From Isoptericola halalbus (GTDB lineage Bacteria > Actinomycetota > Actinomycetes > Actinomycetales > Cellulomonadaceae), in assembly GCA_009663185.1 (NCBI GenBank), contig VJZX01000007.1, positions 103,609 through 167,608 of the forward strand: a stretch of DNA of 64,000 nucleotides, read 5' to 3'. Shown here one piece after another: positions 47,491-56,039 of this stretch. Below the pieces are notes generated by a model that was not told the DNA's origin, did not search any database, and worked only from the letters and a program-made list of their open reading frames with translations. The first letter of the stretch is position 1. Every line of letters begins with the position of its first letter. The translations under genes were made by a program, and so were the position numbers.

Positions 47491-50400
47491 TCGATGCGGG
47501 CGGTCGCCGACGTCGTCGCCGTCCCGTCGAGCGTGCGGGCCACCACGGCGTACGTGAGGCTGCCCGCGAGGACGACGTCGTCGTGGCGCAGCGCGCGCGT
47601 GGTCGCCACCTTCTCCCAGCCCTCGGCCGAGGCCTGCGGGTCTCGGCCCGCGGCGTCGACGTCGGACGTCCGGTAGACGTCGTACTCCACGGCACGCGCG
47701 GGCTTGGTCCATCGCACGGTGTGCGCGCCCTGCTCGCCCTCGGCGATCCACAGGGCCTGCGCCGTCGCCGGCAGCTCGGTGACCGTCACGTCCCCGAAGG
47801 TCGCGTCGCCGGAGGCGAGGCTCACGCCCGCCAGGGCGGCGTCGAGCATGGGGACGATCTCGGAGCCGACTGTCGTCCACCTGGAGCCGTCCGCCGACGC
47901 GTACGCGACCACCTGGTGGCTGTGCGCCCCGCGCACGAGCTTCACGTAGCGGTACTCCCCCGCGTCCAGGTCGGGACCGGGCACCCGGTACGGGCTCCGC
48001 GTGCCGCCCCCCGAGTTGTGGCCGGGGATGCCCACACCGATGTAGGCGCGGGTGTCCAGAGACCGGGTGCGCAGCACGATCTTGCCGTCCTCGGCGCCGA
48101 GCCAGATGTACTCGCTGGTCGGCGCCGCGTCCTGGCGGATCATCACGCCGGCGCCCTCTGTCGGCGCGGCGCCGAGGTCGGCCGAGACGAGCATGCTGCC
48201 GCTCACCAGCTTGCTCGCGAGCACCAGGCCGTCGGGCTGGTAGCGGCCGATGCCGTTCCAGCGCCGCGTGATCGCTTCGTCGCCGCCCGCGAAGCCGTCC
48301 CCGGAAGCGCCGGTGATCGCGACGGTGTCGCCCTTCACGGCGGCGGACCCCGCGGTCTCACCGACACGGTCGTCGCGCCACCCCTCGGGGAGGCCCTGCG
48401 TCACCGCGGCGGCGACGTCGACCGCCACGGGGACGGCCCGTTGCGCCGCGCCGTGCGCGTTCCGCGCCACGACGGTGTAGTAGTAGCGGCCGGGTCCCGG
48501 GACCGGGTCGACGACGGACTGCCCGGTCACACCGGGCGCGACCACGACGGCGTCGGCCATCTCCACGGTGGTGCCGCGGACCACGTCGAACGAGGTGGCC
48601 CCTGCCGAGCGGCCCCAGGTGAGCCCGACGACGCCCGCACCGACGGTGGCGTCGACCGCGAGGACCTGGCTGGGCTCCGGCCGGTCGGCGGTGGTGCCGA
48701 CGTCGAGCACGACGGCCGTCGACGGCTTGAGCTCGTACCGGGCGTCGGTGACCTTGACGTCCTTCCCGGAGACGAGGTCGCGGACCGTGCCGGCGACCCC
48801 GGCGGGCACGACGACGTCGAGCTTGGCGGCGTTGCCGTACTCCTCGCGCGTGGTGTTCACCGCGATCAGGTACTTCCCGTAGCGGGCCGTGACCAGGTCG
48901 GGGTAGTTGCTGAACGGCGTGTCGACGGCGAAGTTGTCGCGGTTCATCGGGCCGACGCCGGGCTGGACGGTCACCGGCGAGAGCTCGCCCGTCATGGCGA
49001 GCACGTGCTCACCTGTCGGGGTGTAGCGGTCCTGGATGATGGTGTCCTCGACGCTGTGCGGCCGCAGGAACGTGTCCTGATAGGTGACGAGCGACTCGGT
49101 GCGCACCTGCGCGTGCTGCGCCCCGGCGGGGGTCCGGGCGTGCAGACGCGCGGAGGACGTGACGCCCATGTTCCGGTAGTTCAGGGTGCCGCTCACCTGG
49201 GTGTCGCCGTCGCGGAACGTGACGAACAGGTTGTCGACGTCGACCCAGGCGAAGTCGGGCGTGCTCGCGCGGTCCACGCCGAGGGCGGCGAGCTCCGCGT
49301 CGGTGTACCGGTCGAGCTCGGTGTTCGGAAGCACCCGACCGGCGGCCGCCTTGCCGAGCGCCTCGTAGCCGGCACGGCCGCCCGTGACGAACGCGTACTC
49401 CTCGCTCAGCCGCAGGTCGTACTTGCGCTTGGAGAGGATGCCGTCGAAGTACGGGAAGACCTGGTTGTCCACCAGCGCCTGCTGCAGCCAGCCGGTCGCC
49501 TCGCGGGCGTGCTCCCAGGTGGGCTCCCACTCGTCGCCCGAGTAGGCCTTGGCGTTCTCGGCGAGGTACCTCTCCAGGCCCGCGTACGCGAAGATCTGAG
49601 GCGTGTTGGGCTCTGTCGAGTAGGCCACCTTGCCGGGGTAGGCGTTGTTGCGCCAGTCCACGACCTGGTCCATCGTCATGACGCGGTTCCCTTGGGCGTC
49701 CGTCCCCTGGTAACGGGTCTGGCCACGGGCGTGCAGGTTGCGCAGCGCGAGCTTGAGCAGCTCGTCGCGGATCTCCGCGTCGGCGGGGTGGCCGGCGAGG
49801 CGCCAGAACCACGACGGGTAGTAGTTGGGCGTCTCGCCGTAGCTGCCCACATAGCCGTTCTCGCGGTAGAGGCCCGCCGCGGTGAGGATCGTGTAGTTCT
49901 CGCCGTAGGGCAGGCGTCGCTCGACCGTGCCGTCGGCGCCGAGCTTGCTCTGCGCCAGGCCGCGCATCACCACCTGCAGGTAGTCGTCGGTGAGCTGGGC
50001 GGTGCCGTCGTGGAAGAAGAGCGAGTGGTAGAGGTCGAGGTCCCGGCCGTCCGGCCCGACGAGCACCTCCTCGCCGCGGAACGGACGCAGGCCGAGCGCC
50101 TCACCGAGGATCTGGTGGCTGCGCTCCGTGCCCTCGAAGTGCTCCGAGCCGATGATGCGCAGCCCCTCGTGCGCCTTCCAGGCCCCCTCGTAGGTGTAGT
50201 AGACCTGGTTGGAGATGTACGACAGGCGTGAGCGCGCGAAGTCGTAGTTCGCCTTGAGCACGCGCTCGTACGCCTCGCGGCGAGACAGCTCGCCGCCGGA
50301 CCAGTCGACGCCGGCGATGCTGTTCGCGGTGTCGGTCGTGCCCGTGACGAAGGGCTCGTCGAGGAACGCCTCGAACGCGGCGCGACCCATGATCTCCGGG

Positions 50401-51479
50401 TCGTCGAGCAGCGGCTCCACGATGTAGAGCGCCTCGCCGAGCGCGCCGTAGTAGCCGCCCCAGTCGGACTGGTGCCCGCCCGACGCGAGGCTCCGGACGT
50501 CGCCGTAGTACTGCCGGGTGAAGTTGTCGATCGAGCGCAGGATGCGGTCGACGGCGGCCCGCTTCTCGGCGGTCGTGTCCGCCGGGCACCAGTTCAGCAA
50601 GAGGCACTCGGCGTAGAACCGCAGCTCGTCGACGTACCGCGTGATCGAGAGCACGGCGGTCGGGGCCGAGTCCGCCTTGGCGGTGAGGGCGTCGAAGTCC
50701 GCGACCTGCCGAGCCCGGTAGGCGTCGATCTTCGCCTGCTGCTCCTCTGCGCCGATGGGCGCGCGGGCCTGCGTCGTCACCGCGTAGCCGGTGTCCAGCT
50801 CGCCGGCGTCGGTGCGTGGGAGCAGCGCCGGCGCGAGGTGCGTCGTCACGGCGTAGTAAGGCCGCGAGGGCGCGGACGCCGTGGCTCCCACACTCGGGTG
50901 GTAGGTCCGCAGCGTGACCTGCACCCGGTCGTGGCCCTGGGTCGAGACCAGCGGAAGCATCGTGGTCGTGCGGAAGAACCGACCGGGCAGCCCGCCCTGG
51001 GTCCCGGTGTCCAGGGCCTGGTAGTCGCCGGAGCTCTGGTACTGCACCTGCTCGCCGTCGACGAGCAGCATCGTCTTGAGCGACGAGGCGTCGCCGCCGT
51101 ACAGGGTGAGGGACAGGTAGTTCTGCTCCGCCGGATCGACAGTCATCTCGAACGTCAGGTCGGTCAGGGTGCGCGACGGCGGGTCGGCCGGCCGGGCGAC
51201 GCGCGCGGGCCGGTTGCCCTCCCCCGCGACCACCGTCGATCCGGCGGCATCGAACGCGTGCGCCGCCTCCGAGGCGGGGTCGCCGAGCACCAGGTGGTCG
51301 AGCGCGCCGGCAGGCACGTCCGCCGCGGCGACCGACGGCGTCCCGGCGCTCGCAGGAGCTGCCACGAGACCGCTCGCGACGACGGCGACCGCGAGCGCGA
51401 TGCCGACCAGCCTGTTGCGTGATCGTCGACGGGAGGTCGGCGGGGTGGTTACGGCCGACGCTTGGATGGGTCGCGACAT
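46104..51479 (-). CDS. Very large secreted multidomain protein, probably carbohydrate-active
   Basis: 1791 residues from the ATG at 51479, seven nt after AAGGAG; the GTG seven codons upstream is less likely. Signal peptide 1-45 (cut after APASA). Residues about 55-220 look like a beta-rich sugar-binding module. Residues about 230-920 are mostly helical with Trp/Tyr-rich stretches (GHQSDWGGYYGALGEALYI, YYPSWFWRLAGHP, VVDWRNNAYPGK), suggesting an (alpha/alpha) toroid lyase or hydrolase; I cannot name the family. Then come a fibronectin-III-like module (about 940-1040), a DUF1349/concanavalin-like module (about 1060-1260), another fibronectin-like module, and two copies of a FIVAR-like helical segment plus jelly roll. 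A LacI-type operator lies in its promoter. Confidence 0.8.
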   Translation of the reverse strand: MSRPIQASAVTTPPTSRRRSRNRLVGIALAVAVVASGLVAAPASAGTPSVAAADVPAGALDHLVLGDPASEAAHAFDAAGSTVVAGEGNRPARVARPADPPSRTLTDLTFEMTVDPAEQNYLSLTLYGGDASSLKTMLLVDGEQVQYQSSGDYQALDTGTQGGLPGRFFRTTTMLPLVSTQGHDRVQVTLRTYHPSVGATASAPSRPYYAVTTHLAPALLPRTDAGELDTGYAVTTQARAPIGAEEQQAKIDAYRARQVADFDALTAKADSAPTAVLSITRYVDELRFYAECLLLNWCPADTTAEKRAAVDRILRSIDNFTRQYYGDVRSLASGGHQSDWGGYYGALGEALYIVEPLLDDPEIMGRAAFEAFLDEPFVTGTTDTANSIAGVDWSGGELSRREAYERVLKANYDFARSRLSYISNQVYYTYEGAWKAHEGLRIIGSEHFEGTERSHQILGEALGLRPFRGEEVLVGPDGRDLDLYHSLFFHDGTAQLTDDYLQVVMRGLAQSKLGADGTVERRLPYGENYTILTAAGLYRENGYVGSYGETPNYYPSWFWRLAGHPADAEIRDELLKLALRNLHARGQTRYQGTDAQGNRVMTMDQVVDWRNNAYPGKVAYSTEPNTPQIFAYAGLERYLAENAKAYSGDEWEPTWEHAREATGWLQQALVDNQVFPYFDGILSKRKYDLRLSEEYAFVTGGRAGYEALGKAAAGRVLPNTELDRYTDAELAALGVDRASTPDFAWVDVDNLFVTFRDGDTQVSGTLNYRNMGVTSSARLHARTPAGAQHAQVRTESLVTYQDTFLRPHSVEDTIIQDRYTPTGEHVLAMTGELSPVTVQPGVGPMNRDNFAVDTPFSNYPDLVTARYGKYLIAVNTTREEYGNAAKLDVVVPAGVAGTVRDLVSGKDVKVTDARYELKPSTAVVLDVGTTADRPEPSQVLAVDATVGAGVVGLTWGRSAGATSFDVVRGTTVEMADAVVVAPGVTGQSVVDPVPGPGRYYYTVVARNAHGAAQRAVPVAVDVAAAVTQGLPEGWRDDRVGETAGSAAVKGDTVAITGASGDGFAGGDEAITRRWNGIGRYQPDGLVLASKLVSGSMLVSADLGAAPTEGAGVMIRQDAAPTSEYIWLGAEDGKIVLRTRSLDTRAYIGVGIPGHNSGGGTRSPYRVPGPDLDAGEYRYVKLVRGAHSHQVVAYASADGSRWTTVGSEIVPMLDAALAGVSLASGDATFGDVTVTELPATAQALWIAEGEQGAHTVRWTKPARAVEYDVYRTSDVDAAGRDPQASAEGWEKVATTRALRHDDVVLAGSLTYAVVARTLDGTATTSATARIEAAGIEAVLADARALDPDSYTPRSWGAFTAELDAVEAAWTDGGADEATLVQRVYSAYDLLLPVFRHSFETDEPDVWQLGGRAPGTYTAGFADDGGRTGTGSLLFTSTDVTGDAAHNLWVNSRKQGGVSPVSATPATEYRVTFWYQLTDYTPGFRVGAYAFFRSFSGGAGVGVEQRNWLPVSATTAPGEWKKFEQVYTTVDGAIDNIEVLIGLRGSEGVFRVDDVRVEPVEPSPLADQLAEARALEASGYTPESWAAFTAEVDRIDAAANMAGADLQALAAELAAAYELLLTVWTHGFEADQVDVWQLGRTSDTPDTYTQDIVTGGSFGGDRSLLFTSTDTSGSHAYRVWADSRKQAGISPVAAERATTYRMSFRYQLTDYTPGAGVGAYAFFRSFLGSSGVGTEQRNWFPATAATAPGEWKTFERTYTTVDGDIDSIELLLGLRGSSGTFRVDDVRVVEVAG

Positions 51480-51504
51480 TGCGAGCTCCTTGACATTCAC
51501 TGAT

Positions 51505-51523
51505 GGAAAGCGTTTGCCGTCAA
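51505..51523 (-). promoter_or_regulatory. LacI-type operator at the promoter of the giant secreted protein
   Basis: Read leftward: TTGACG (-35-like, 51523-51518) then GGCAAACGCTTTCC (51518-51505), a near-palindrome centred on CG like LacI/GalR-family sites. It sits between -35 and -10, a classic repression position. It suggests sugar-responsive control. Confidence 0.65.
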
Positions 51524-51685
51524 GGTAGCAGGAGGGCTATGAGCGAGAAAAGCCCCCAAAATCAGGGAAATGTGTTTCCGTGGGTCGTGCGTGGCCGCGC
51601 TCCACCGCCACAAGGGAATGCGATTGCCGCGCGCAGCCGGGCGTGGTCTCGCGCGCGACGGCGAGCACCTCGAGCGTCCGGCCCG

Positions 51686-52429
51686 TCACGGCCGACGGCG
51701 AGACGGGCCGCCAGACGGCGTCCGCGAGGCCACCACGTGCCATGCGGCCGACACCACGATCATGGCGAGCATCAGGCTCTGGATCGCGGCCACGGCGGCG
51801 TCGAAGGCCCGCTCGTGGATGCCCGCACCGGAGGCGAACCCAGCCATGCCGCCGACGAGCGCCACGGCCGGCGCTGCCAGGCACCACGCCAGCGGGCGGC
51901 GCACGCGGGGGTCTCGTCGGCTCACGGGCCGTCGGCCGAGCCACCTGACGGTGTAGCCGACGACGACCGCGACACCGAGGACGCCCGACACGTACTGCGC
52001 CCACTGCAGACCGAGCAGGCCCGCGTACTCGTCCTGGAGCCACTCGACGCGCAGGACGATCCACCGCCCCCGGTGGGTCGCGGAGTCCCACACCACATGC
52101 GTGAGCGCCCCGACCGCCGCGGCGAGCGGGGCGAGCACCCACTGGCGCCGCGTCAGGGACGCTGTCGCCGGGACCCGGTCGCGGACCCACGGCACGACGT
52201 CGGCGTAGGGCTCGCGGACAACTGCGAACCACAGCCACACGGCAGCCAGCGCGAGCAGGACGTCGACCGTCACGATTCCCCACGCACTGTGCGTGAGCTC
52301 GTAGTCCAGGCGTCCGGGCACGAACATCGCGAGGTCGGGCACCATGGTGCCCGCGACCAGGGCGCTCATCGGTAGCCCGGACCGCCCGAGCGGGATGACG
52401 GCGGCCGCGTGCGCGGGCGTGAACGGCAT
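51686..52429 (-). CDS. DUF4184-family membrane protein
   Basis: 247 residues, about six membrane helices. The start MPFTPAHAAAVIPLGR and the following ALVAGTMVPDLAMFVPG are typical of DUF4184, with conserved histidines (TPAHA, LTHVVWDSATHRGRW) reminiscent of metal-dependent membrane hydrolases such as YdjM. No function is established. It is divergent-distal from the giant secreted gene, separated by 206 bp without a gene. Confidence 0.85.
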   Translation of the reverse strand: MPFTPAHAAAVIPLGRSGLPMSALVAGTMVPDLAMFVPGRLDYELTHSAWGIVTVDVLLALAAVWLWFAVVREPYADVVPWVRDRVPATASLTRRQWVLAPLAAAVGALTHVVWDSATHRGRWIVLRVEWLQDEYAGLLGLQWAQYVSGVLGVAVVVGYTVRWLGRRPVSRRDPRVRRPLAWCLAAPAVALVGGMAGFASGAGIHERAFDAAVAAIQSLMLAMIVVSAAWHVVASRTPSGGPSRRRP

Positions 52430-52718
52430 GGCGTCACCGTAGCCGCCGCGTTCCCAGCGGAGATGGGATCACCGCGTCGGGATGTCGGTTCCGATCGTCA
52501 CGCCGGCCGTTGGATGACGCCCTCTCCCACCGCATCGGGCGCATGAAGCCACGGCGCGGGCGTGTTCCGCCGTGATGTCTCACCTGCGGGCAGCGCCCGA
52601 CCTGTCGACGCGTTGGCCGACGAGCAGATCGCCGCCACCGGCCAGATCGCCGCGGCACTGCCCCGCCGCCCCGCCCTCGTATCTATCGTGAGAGTCTGCG
52701 ACCGGAGAGGGCGGCACT

Positions 52719-53207
52719 GTGGGCGAGGAGATCACGACGGCCGAGGAGGCCGCCGGCAACGACTTGGTGCTCGCCTTCGGGCGGTTCCTTGGAGCGGCGA
52801 ACCGGCTGGAGTACGTGCTCGGCCGCGCCATCGAGGAGCGGTGCGGCATCTCGCACTTGATGTACGAGGTCCTGCTGATCCTGGCCCGCGAGGGAGGCCA
52901 GGGGATGTCGATGCGGGCGATCAGCCGTGAGCAGGTGCTCACCACCGGCGGCGTGACGCGACTGATCGACCGCATGGAAGCGCTCGGGCTCGTCGAGCGC
53001 GCTGCCAATCCGGCCGACCGGCGTGGACGGCTGGTGCGGTTGACCGAGGCGGGCGCCGCCCGAGCGGTGGAGGCGACCCGTGTGCATGTGGAGAACATTC
53101 GGCGGCACTTGGTGGAGCCGATTCCGGTCGGGCACCGCGAGTGGTTCGCCGAGGATCTGCAGAGGCTGAGCCGCTCGGCCCGCGACGCGATCCCGCGCCT
53201 GCGCTGA
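52719..53207 (+). CDS. MarR-family transcriptional regulator
   Basis: 162 residues from a GTG at 52719. Winged helix: GMSMRAISREQVLTTGGVTR, then LIDRMEALGLVERAANPADR with the RRGR wing (about residues 63-108). A perfect palindrome at 53228-53247, between this gene and the next, is the likely operator, so it probably represses the metallo-hydrolase/SnoaL-like pair downstream. The 289-bp gap before it holds no gene. Confidence 0.9.
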   Translation: MGEEITTAEEAAGNDLVLAFGRFLGAANRLEYVLGRAIEERCGISHLMYEVLLILAREGGQGMSMRAISREQVLTTGGVTRLIDRMEALGLVERAANPADRRGRLVRLTEAGAARAVEATRVHVENIRRHLVEPIPVGHREWFAEDLQRLSRSARDAIPRLR

Positions 53208-53227
53208 GTCCAGCACGGACGGGCGGA

Positions 53228-53247
53228 ATATCTGACTGCTCAGATAT
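53228..53247. promoter_or_regulatory. Probable MarR operator
   Basis: ATATCTGA-CTGC-TCAGATAT, a perfect 8-4-8 palindrome, 62 bp before the metallo-hydrolase start. It is AT-rich against its surroundings. It lies right after the MarR gene and is a natural target for it. Confidence 0.75.
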
Positions 53248-53309
53248 CGTTGGGTGCTCTGCAACGGCCCGCAGCAGGCGGGCTGCCGATCACCACGCGA
53301 GGAGCAGGG

Positions 53310-54113
53310 ATGACGACGCTGGAGTTCACGATTCTCGACCTGGACTTCCCGGCCGGGAACAAGGCCAAGACCGCCACACTGATCACCGGGGAGCGCGAGG
53401 CGCTGCTGGTGGACGCTGGGTTCACCCGAGCCGACGGCCACCGCCTGGCCGCCGAGGTCCTCGACTCCGGCAAGACCCTGACGACGGTCGTCATCAGTCA
53501 TGGCGACCCTGACTTCTACTTCGGCGCCGAGGTTCTCGCTGACGCCTTCCCCGACGCGCGCTTCGTCGCCACCCCGCCCGTCATCGACCACATCGGGCAC
53601 TCGTACGAGGGCAAGCTCACGGCCTGGGCCTCCTCGGGGGCGAACCTCCCGACCCGGTTGATCGAGCTCGAACCACTCACCGGCGACCTGGAGCTCGAAG
53701 ACCACCGGCTCGAGCTCAAGGGCGGCGCCGCGGGACTGGCCGACCGCCACTACCTCTGGCAGCCCGACCAGCGCGTCGTTCTCGGCGGCGTCCTGGTGTT
53801 CTCGGACCAGCACGTCTGGACCGCCGACACCGGAGCCGATGCCCGCGCTGTCTGGAAGGGTGTCCTCGACGAGATCGAGGCACTCGAGCCCGAGCTCGTC
53901 GTCCCCGGCCACCGCGCCCCTGGCGCGCCGGCGACGGTCGAGGCGGTCCGCCACACTCGCGACTACCTCACCGCCTTCGAGCAGATCGTGGCAAAGCAGG
54001 CCGACGGCGAGTCCGTCACCGCCGAGCTGGTGCGCCGCTACCCGGACGCCCAGCTGCTGGTCGCAGCCCAGATCGGCGGCAAGGTCGCGAAGGGCGAGAT
54101 GAAGTGGGGCTGA
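53310..54113 (+). CDS. MBL-fold metallo-hydrolase with GDPD-type active-site motif
   Basis: 267 residues from the ATG at 53310 behind GAGGAGCAGGG. The metallo-beta-lactamase fold is recognisable (KTATLITGEREALLVDAGFT early). Where classic members have HxHxDH this one has SHGDPDFYFG, a variant seen across a subgroup of the family. Later marks: FSDQHVWTADTG and VVPGHRAPG. The motif change means metal use may differ. Its stop overlaps the start of the next gene. Confidence 0.85.
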   Translation: MTTLEFTILDLDFPAGNKAKTATLITGEREALLVDAGFTRADGHRLAAEVLDSGKTLTTVVISHGDPDFYFGAEVLADAFPDARFVATPPVIDHIGHSYEGKLTAWASSGANLPTRLIELEPLTGDLELEDHRLELKGGAAGLADRHYLWQPDQRVVLGGVLVFSDQHVWTADTGADARAVWKGVLDEIEALEPELVVPGHRAPGAPATVEAVRHTRDYLTAFEQIVAKQADGESVTAELVRRYPDAQLLVAAQIGGKVAKGEMKWG

Positions 54114-54538
54114 ACGACGTCGACTTCGCTGCCTCCCAGGCTCCGCGTGACGTGGTGCGCCGCCAGTATCTCGCCTCCGCGGCAGGCGATCTGGCGGCGC
54201 TGCGGGCCACCCTCGCCCCCGATGTGGAGTGGACGGAGATGGCAGGGTTCCCGCTCGCCGGGACCTACAGGACTCCCGAGGGTGTCACGTCGAACGTCAT
54301 GGAGCGGCTCGGCGCCGACTGGGAGAGCTGGACCGCTCACGACGACACCTACGTGGTCGACGGCGAGAACGTCGTGGTCCTGGCCCGCTACACGGCCCGC
54401 AACAAGGCGACCGGCAGCGACCTCGACGTCCGCGTCGCCCACCACTTCACCGTCAGGGGCGGGTTGATCGTGCGCTTCGAGCAGTTCGTCGACACCGCCA
54501 AGGTCCGGGACTCGATGGCCTGGGGGCCTACTCCTTGA
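54104..54538 (+). CDS. SnoaL/NTF2-like protein
   Basis: 144 residues from a GTG at 54104 that overlaps the hydrolase stop. Alpha-plus-beta barrel pattern of the NTF2 superfamily: YLASAAGDLAALRATLAPDV, then VEWTEMAGFPLAGTYRTPEG and AHHFTVRGGLIVRFEQFVDT. Probably a small-molecule-binding or isomerase-like enzyme in the MarR-controlled unit. Its last 11 bases overlap the end of the opposing MarR pseudogene. Confidence 0.85.
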   Translation: MGLNDVDFAASQAPRDVVRRQYLASAAGDLAALRATLAPDVEWTEMAGFPLAGTYRTPEGVTSNVMERLGADWESWTAHDDTYVVDGENVVVLARYTARNKATGSDLDVRVAHHFTVRGGLIVRFEQFVDTAKVRDSMAWGPTP

Positions 54539-54978
54539 GCGAGTTGCCCATCGCCTCGAAGGCGGCCGCCAGCTCTTGAAGGTCGAGCGACGCGAAGTGG
54601 TCGACGCCGCACGCTTGCCAGATGCGTCGGGTAGGCCTCTCGCAGGCGTTCGAACCCCGCGTCGGTCAGCCTGGCGAGGTTCCCGCGCGCGTCGTCGTCC
54701 ACCCGCGTCTTCGTCACGAGGCCCTGTTCGGCGAACGCGTCGACGATCCGGCTGATCCGGCTGGCCGACATCGCCACCCGGCCGGCGAGCTCGCTCATCC
54801 GCAGCTGCCGGTCGGGCGCCTCGGAGAGGTTCATCAGCACGGCGTACTCGGCCACGCTCAGACGCGCGCCCGCCCGCAGGTCGTTGTCGAGGACCTTCGG
54901 CAGCCTCAGCAGCAGCGGCGCGAGCGCGCGCCACACCGCCTCCTCCTGCGGCGTCAACGGAGGCGCGTGGTCGCTCAT
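54528..54978 (-). pseudogene. MarR-family regulator with a +1 frameshift
   Basis: From the ATG at 54978 the frame encodes a normal MarR winged helix (MSELAGRVAMSASRISRIVD, then AFAEQGLVTKTRVDDDARG) up to YPTHLASVRR. The expected family ending, HFASLDLQELAAAFEAMGN then SLKE and TAG at 54530-54528, lies in another frame. The whole is 451 nt, one base more than 150 codons, so one extra base near 54603-54613 explains it. The frameshifted product would run on to 54388 with unrelated residues. Either a recent mutation or a sequencing error. Confidence 0.8.
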
Positions 54979-55051
54979 GCTCACCACCCTACTGAGGCAA
55001 ACGTGCGGGAATTCACGCGACGACCGCCGGTTCTCTCGAACGTCCACGTAT

Positions 55052-55067
55052 TTGCTTGCGTAAGCAA
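55052..55067. promoter_or_regulatory. Probable operator between MarR and NmrA-like genes
   Basis: TTGCTT-GCGT-AAGCAA, a 6-4-6 palindrome 22 bp before the NmrA-like start and in the divergent spacer with the MarR-type gene. It is the likely binding site of that regulator. Confidence 0.7.
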
Positions 55068-55088
55068 GTGAACCGGAAGAGGGAAGAC

Positions 55089-56039
55089 ATGGCCGAGCAG
55101 AAGAAGATCATCGCGGTGGTCGGTGCGACCGGTCAGCAGGGCGGCGGGCTCGCCCGCGCGATCCTGGCCGACCCCGACTCGGCGTTCCAGCTACGAGCGC
55201 TCACCCGCAACCCGGACTCCGAGCAGGCCCGGGAACTCGGCCGCCTCGGCGCGGAAGTGGTCCGCGCCGACCTGGACGACGAGGCCAGCGTCGCCAAGGC
55301 CTTCGAGGGCGCCTATGGCGCGTACCTCGTCACCAACTACTGGGACCACGGCTCGCCCGAGCGCGAGTACGCGCAGGCCCGCAACCTGGCCCAGGCCGCC
55401 AAGACCGCGGGGGTCGAGCACGCGATCTGGTCCACGCTGGAGGACACCCGCCAGCGCGTCCCGCTCCACGACGATCGCCTGCCCACCCTCATGGGGCAGT
55501 ACAAGGTCCCGCACTTCGACGTCAAGGGCGAAGCCAACGCCCTGTTCACCGAGGCCGGAGTCCCGACGACCTTCCTCCAGACCACCTTCTACTGGGACGG
55601 ATTCCTGACCTTCGCCCAGCCCCAGCGGCAAGAAGACGGCACCCTCGTCCTTCCACCGGCGATGGGTGACAGCAAGCTGGCCGGCATCGCCGCCGAAGAC
55701 ATCGGTCGCACCGCGCTGGGCATCTTCAAGAGCGGCAAGAAACTCGTCGGCGAGACCGTGAGCATCGCCGGCGAGCACCTGACCGGCGCCGAGATCGCCG
55801 AGACCTTCTCCGAGGTGCTGGGCCGGAGGGTTCACTACGTCCCAGTACCGTTCGACGCACTCCGTGCGGCCGGATTCCCTGCCGCCGAGGAGACCGGAAA
55901 CATGTTCCAGTACTACGCCGAGTTCGCCGACGAGTTCACCGGAAGGCGTGACCTCGACACCGTGCGCCAGCTCAACCCGTCGCTCCAGTCCTTCAGAGAG
56001 TGGCTGGACATGCGCAAGGACGCGTTCGCCGGGATCTGA
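55089..56039 (+). CDS. NmrA-like NAD(P)-binding protein
   Basis: 316 residues from the ATG at 55089 behind GAGGGAAG. Atypical short-chain dehydrogenase: IIAVVGATGQQGGGLARAIL at the N-terminus is the dinucleotide loop, LRALTRNPDS follows, and the catalytic Tyr is absent as in NmrA/HSCARG redox sensors. Later marks: GQYKVPHFDVKGEANALFTE. Often controlled by a divergent MarR or HxlR regulator and induced by reactive compounds. It is the last chromosomal gene before the mobile-element boundary. Confidence 0.88.
   Translation: MAEQKKIIAVVGATGQQGGGLARAILADPDSAFQLRALTRNPDSEQARELGRLGAEVVRADLDDEASVAKAFEGAYGAYLVTNYWDHGSPEREYAQARNLAQAAKTAGVEHAIWSTLEDTRQRVPLHDDRLPTLMGQYKVPHFDVKGEANALFTEAGVPTTFLQTTFYWDGFLTFAQPQRQEDGTLVLPPAMGDSKLAGIAAEDIGRTALGIFKSGKKLVGETVSIAGEHLTGAEIAETFSEVLGRRVHYVPVPFDALRAAGFPAAEETGNMFQYYAEFADEFTGRRDLDTVRQLNPSLQSFREWLDMRKDAFAGI

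Noticed and set aside
47148..50231. Open frame of 1027 codons opposite the giant secreted gene
   Set aside because: It is antisense to a protein with signal peptide, domain repeats and a proper promoter; no recognisable motif in the + frame.
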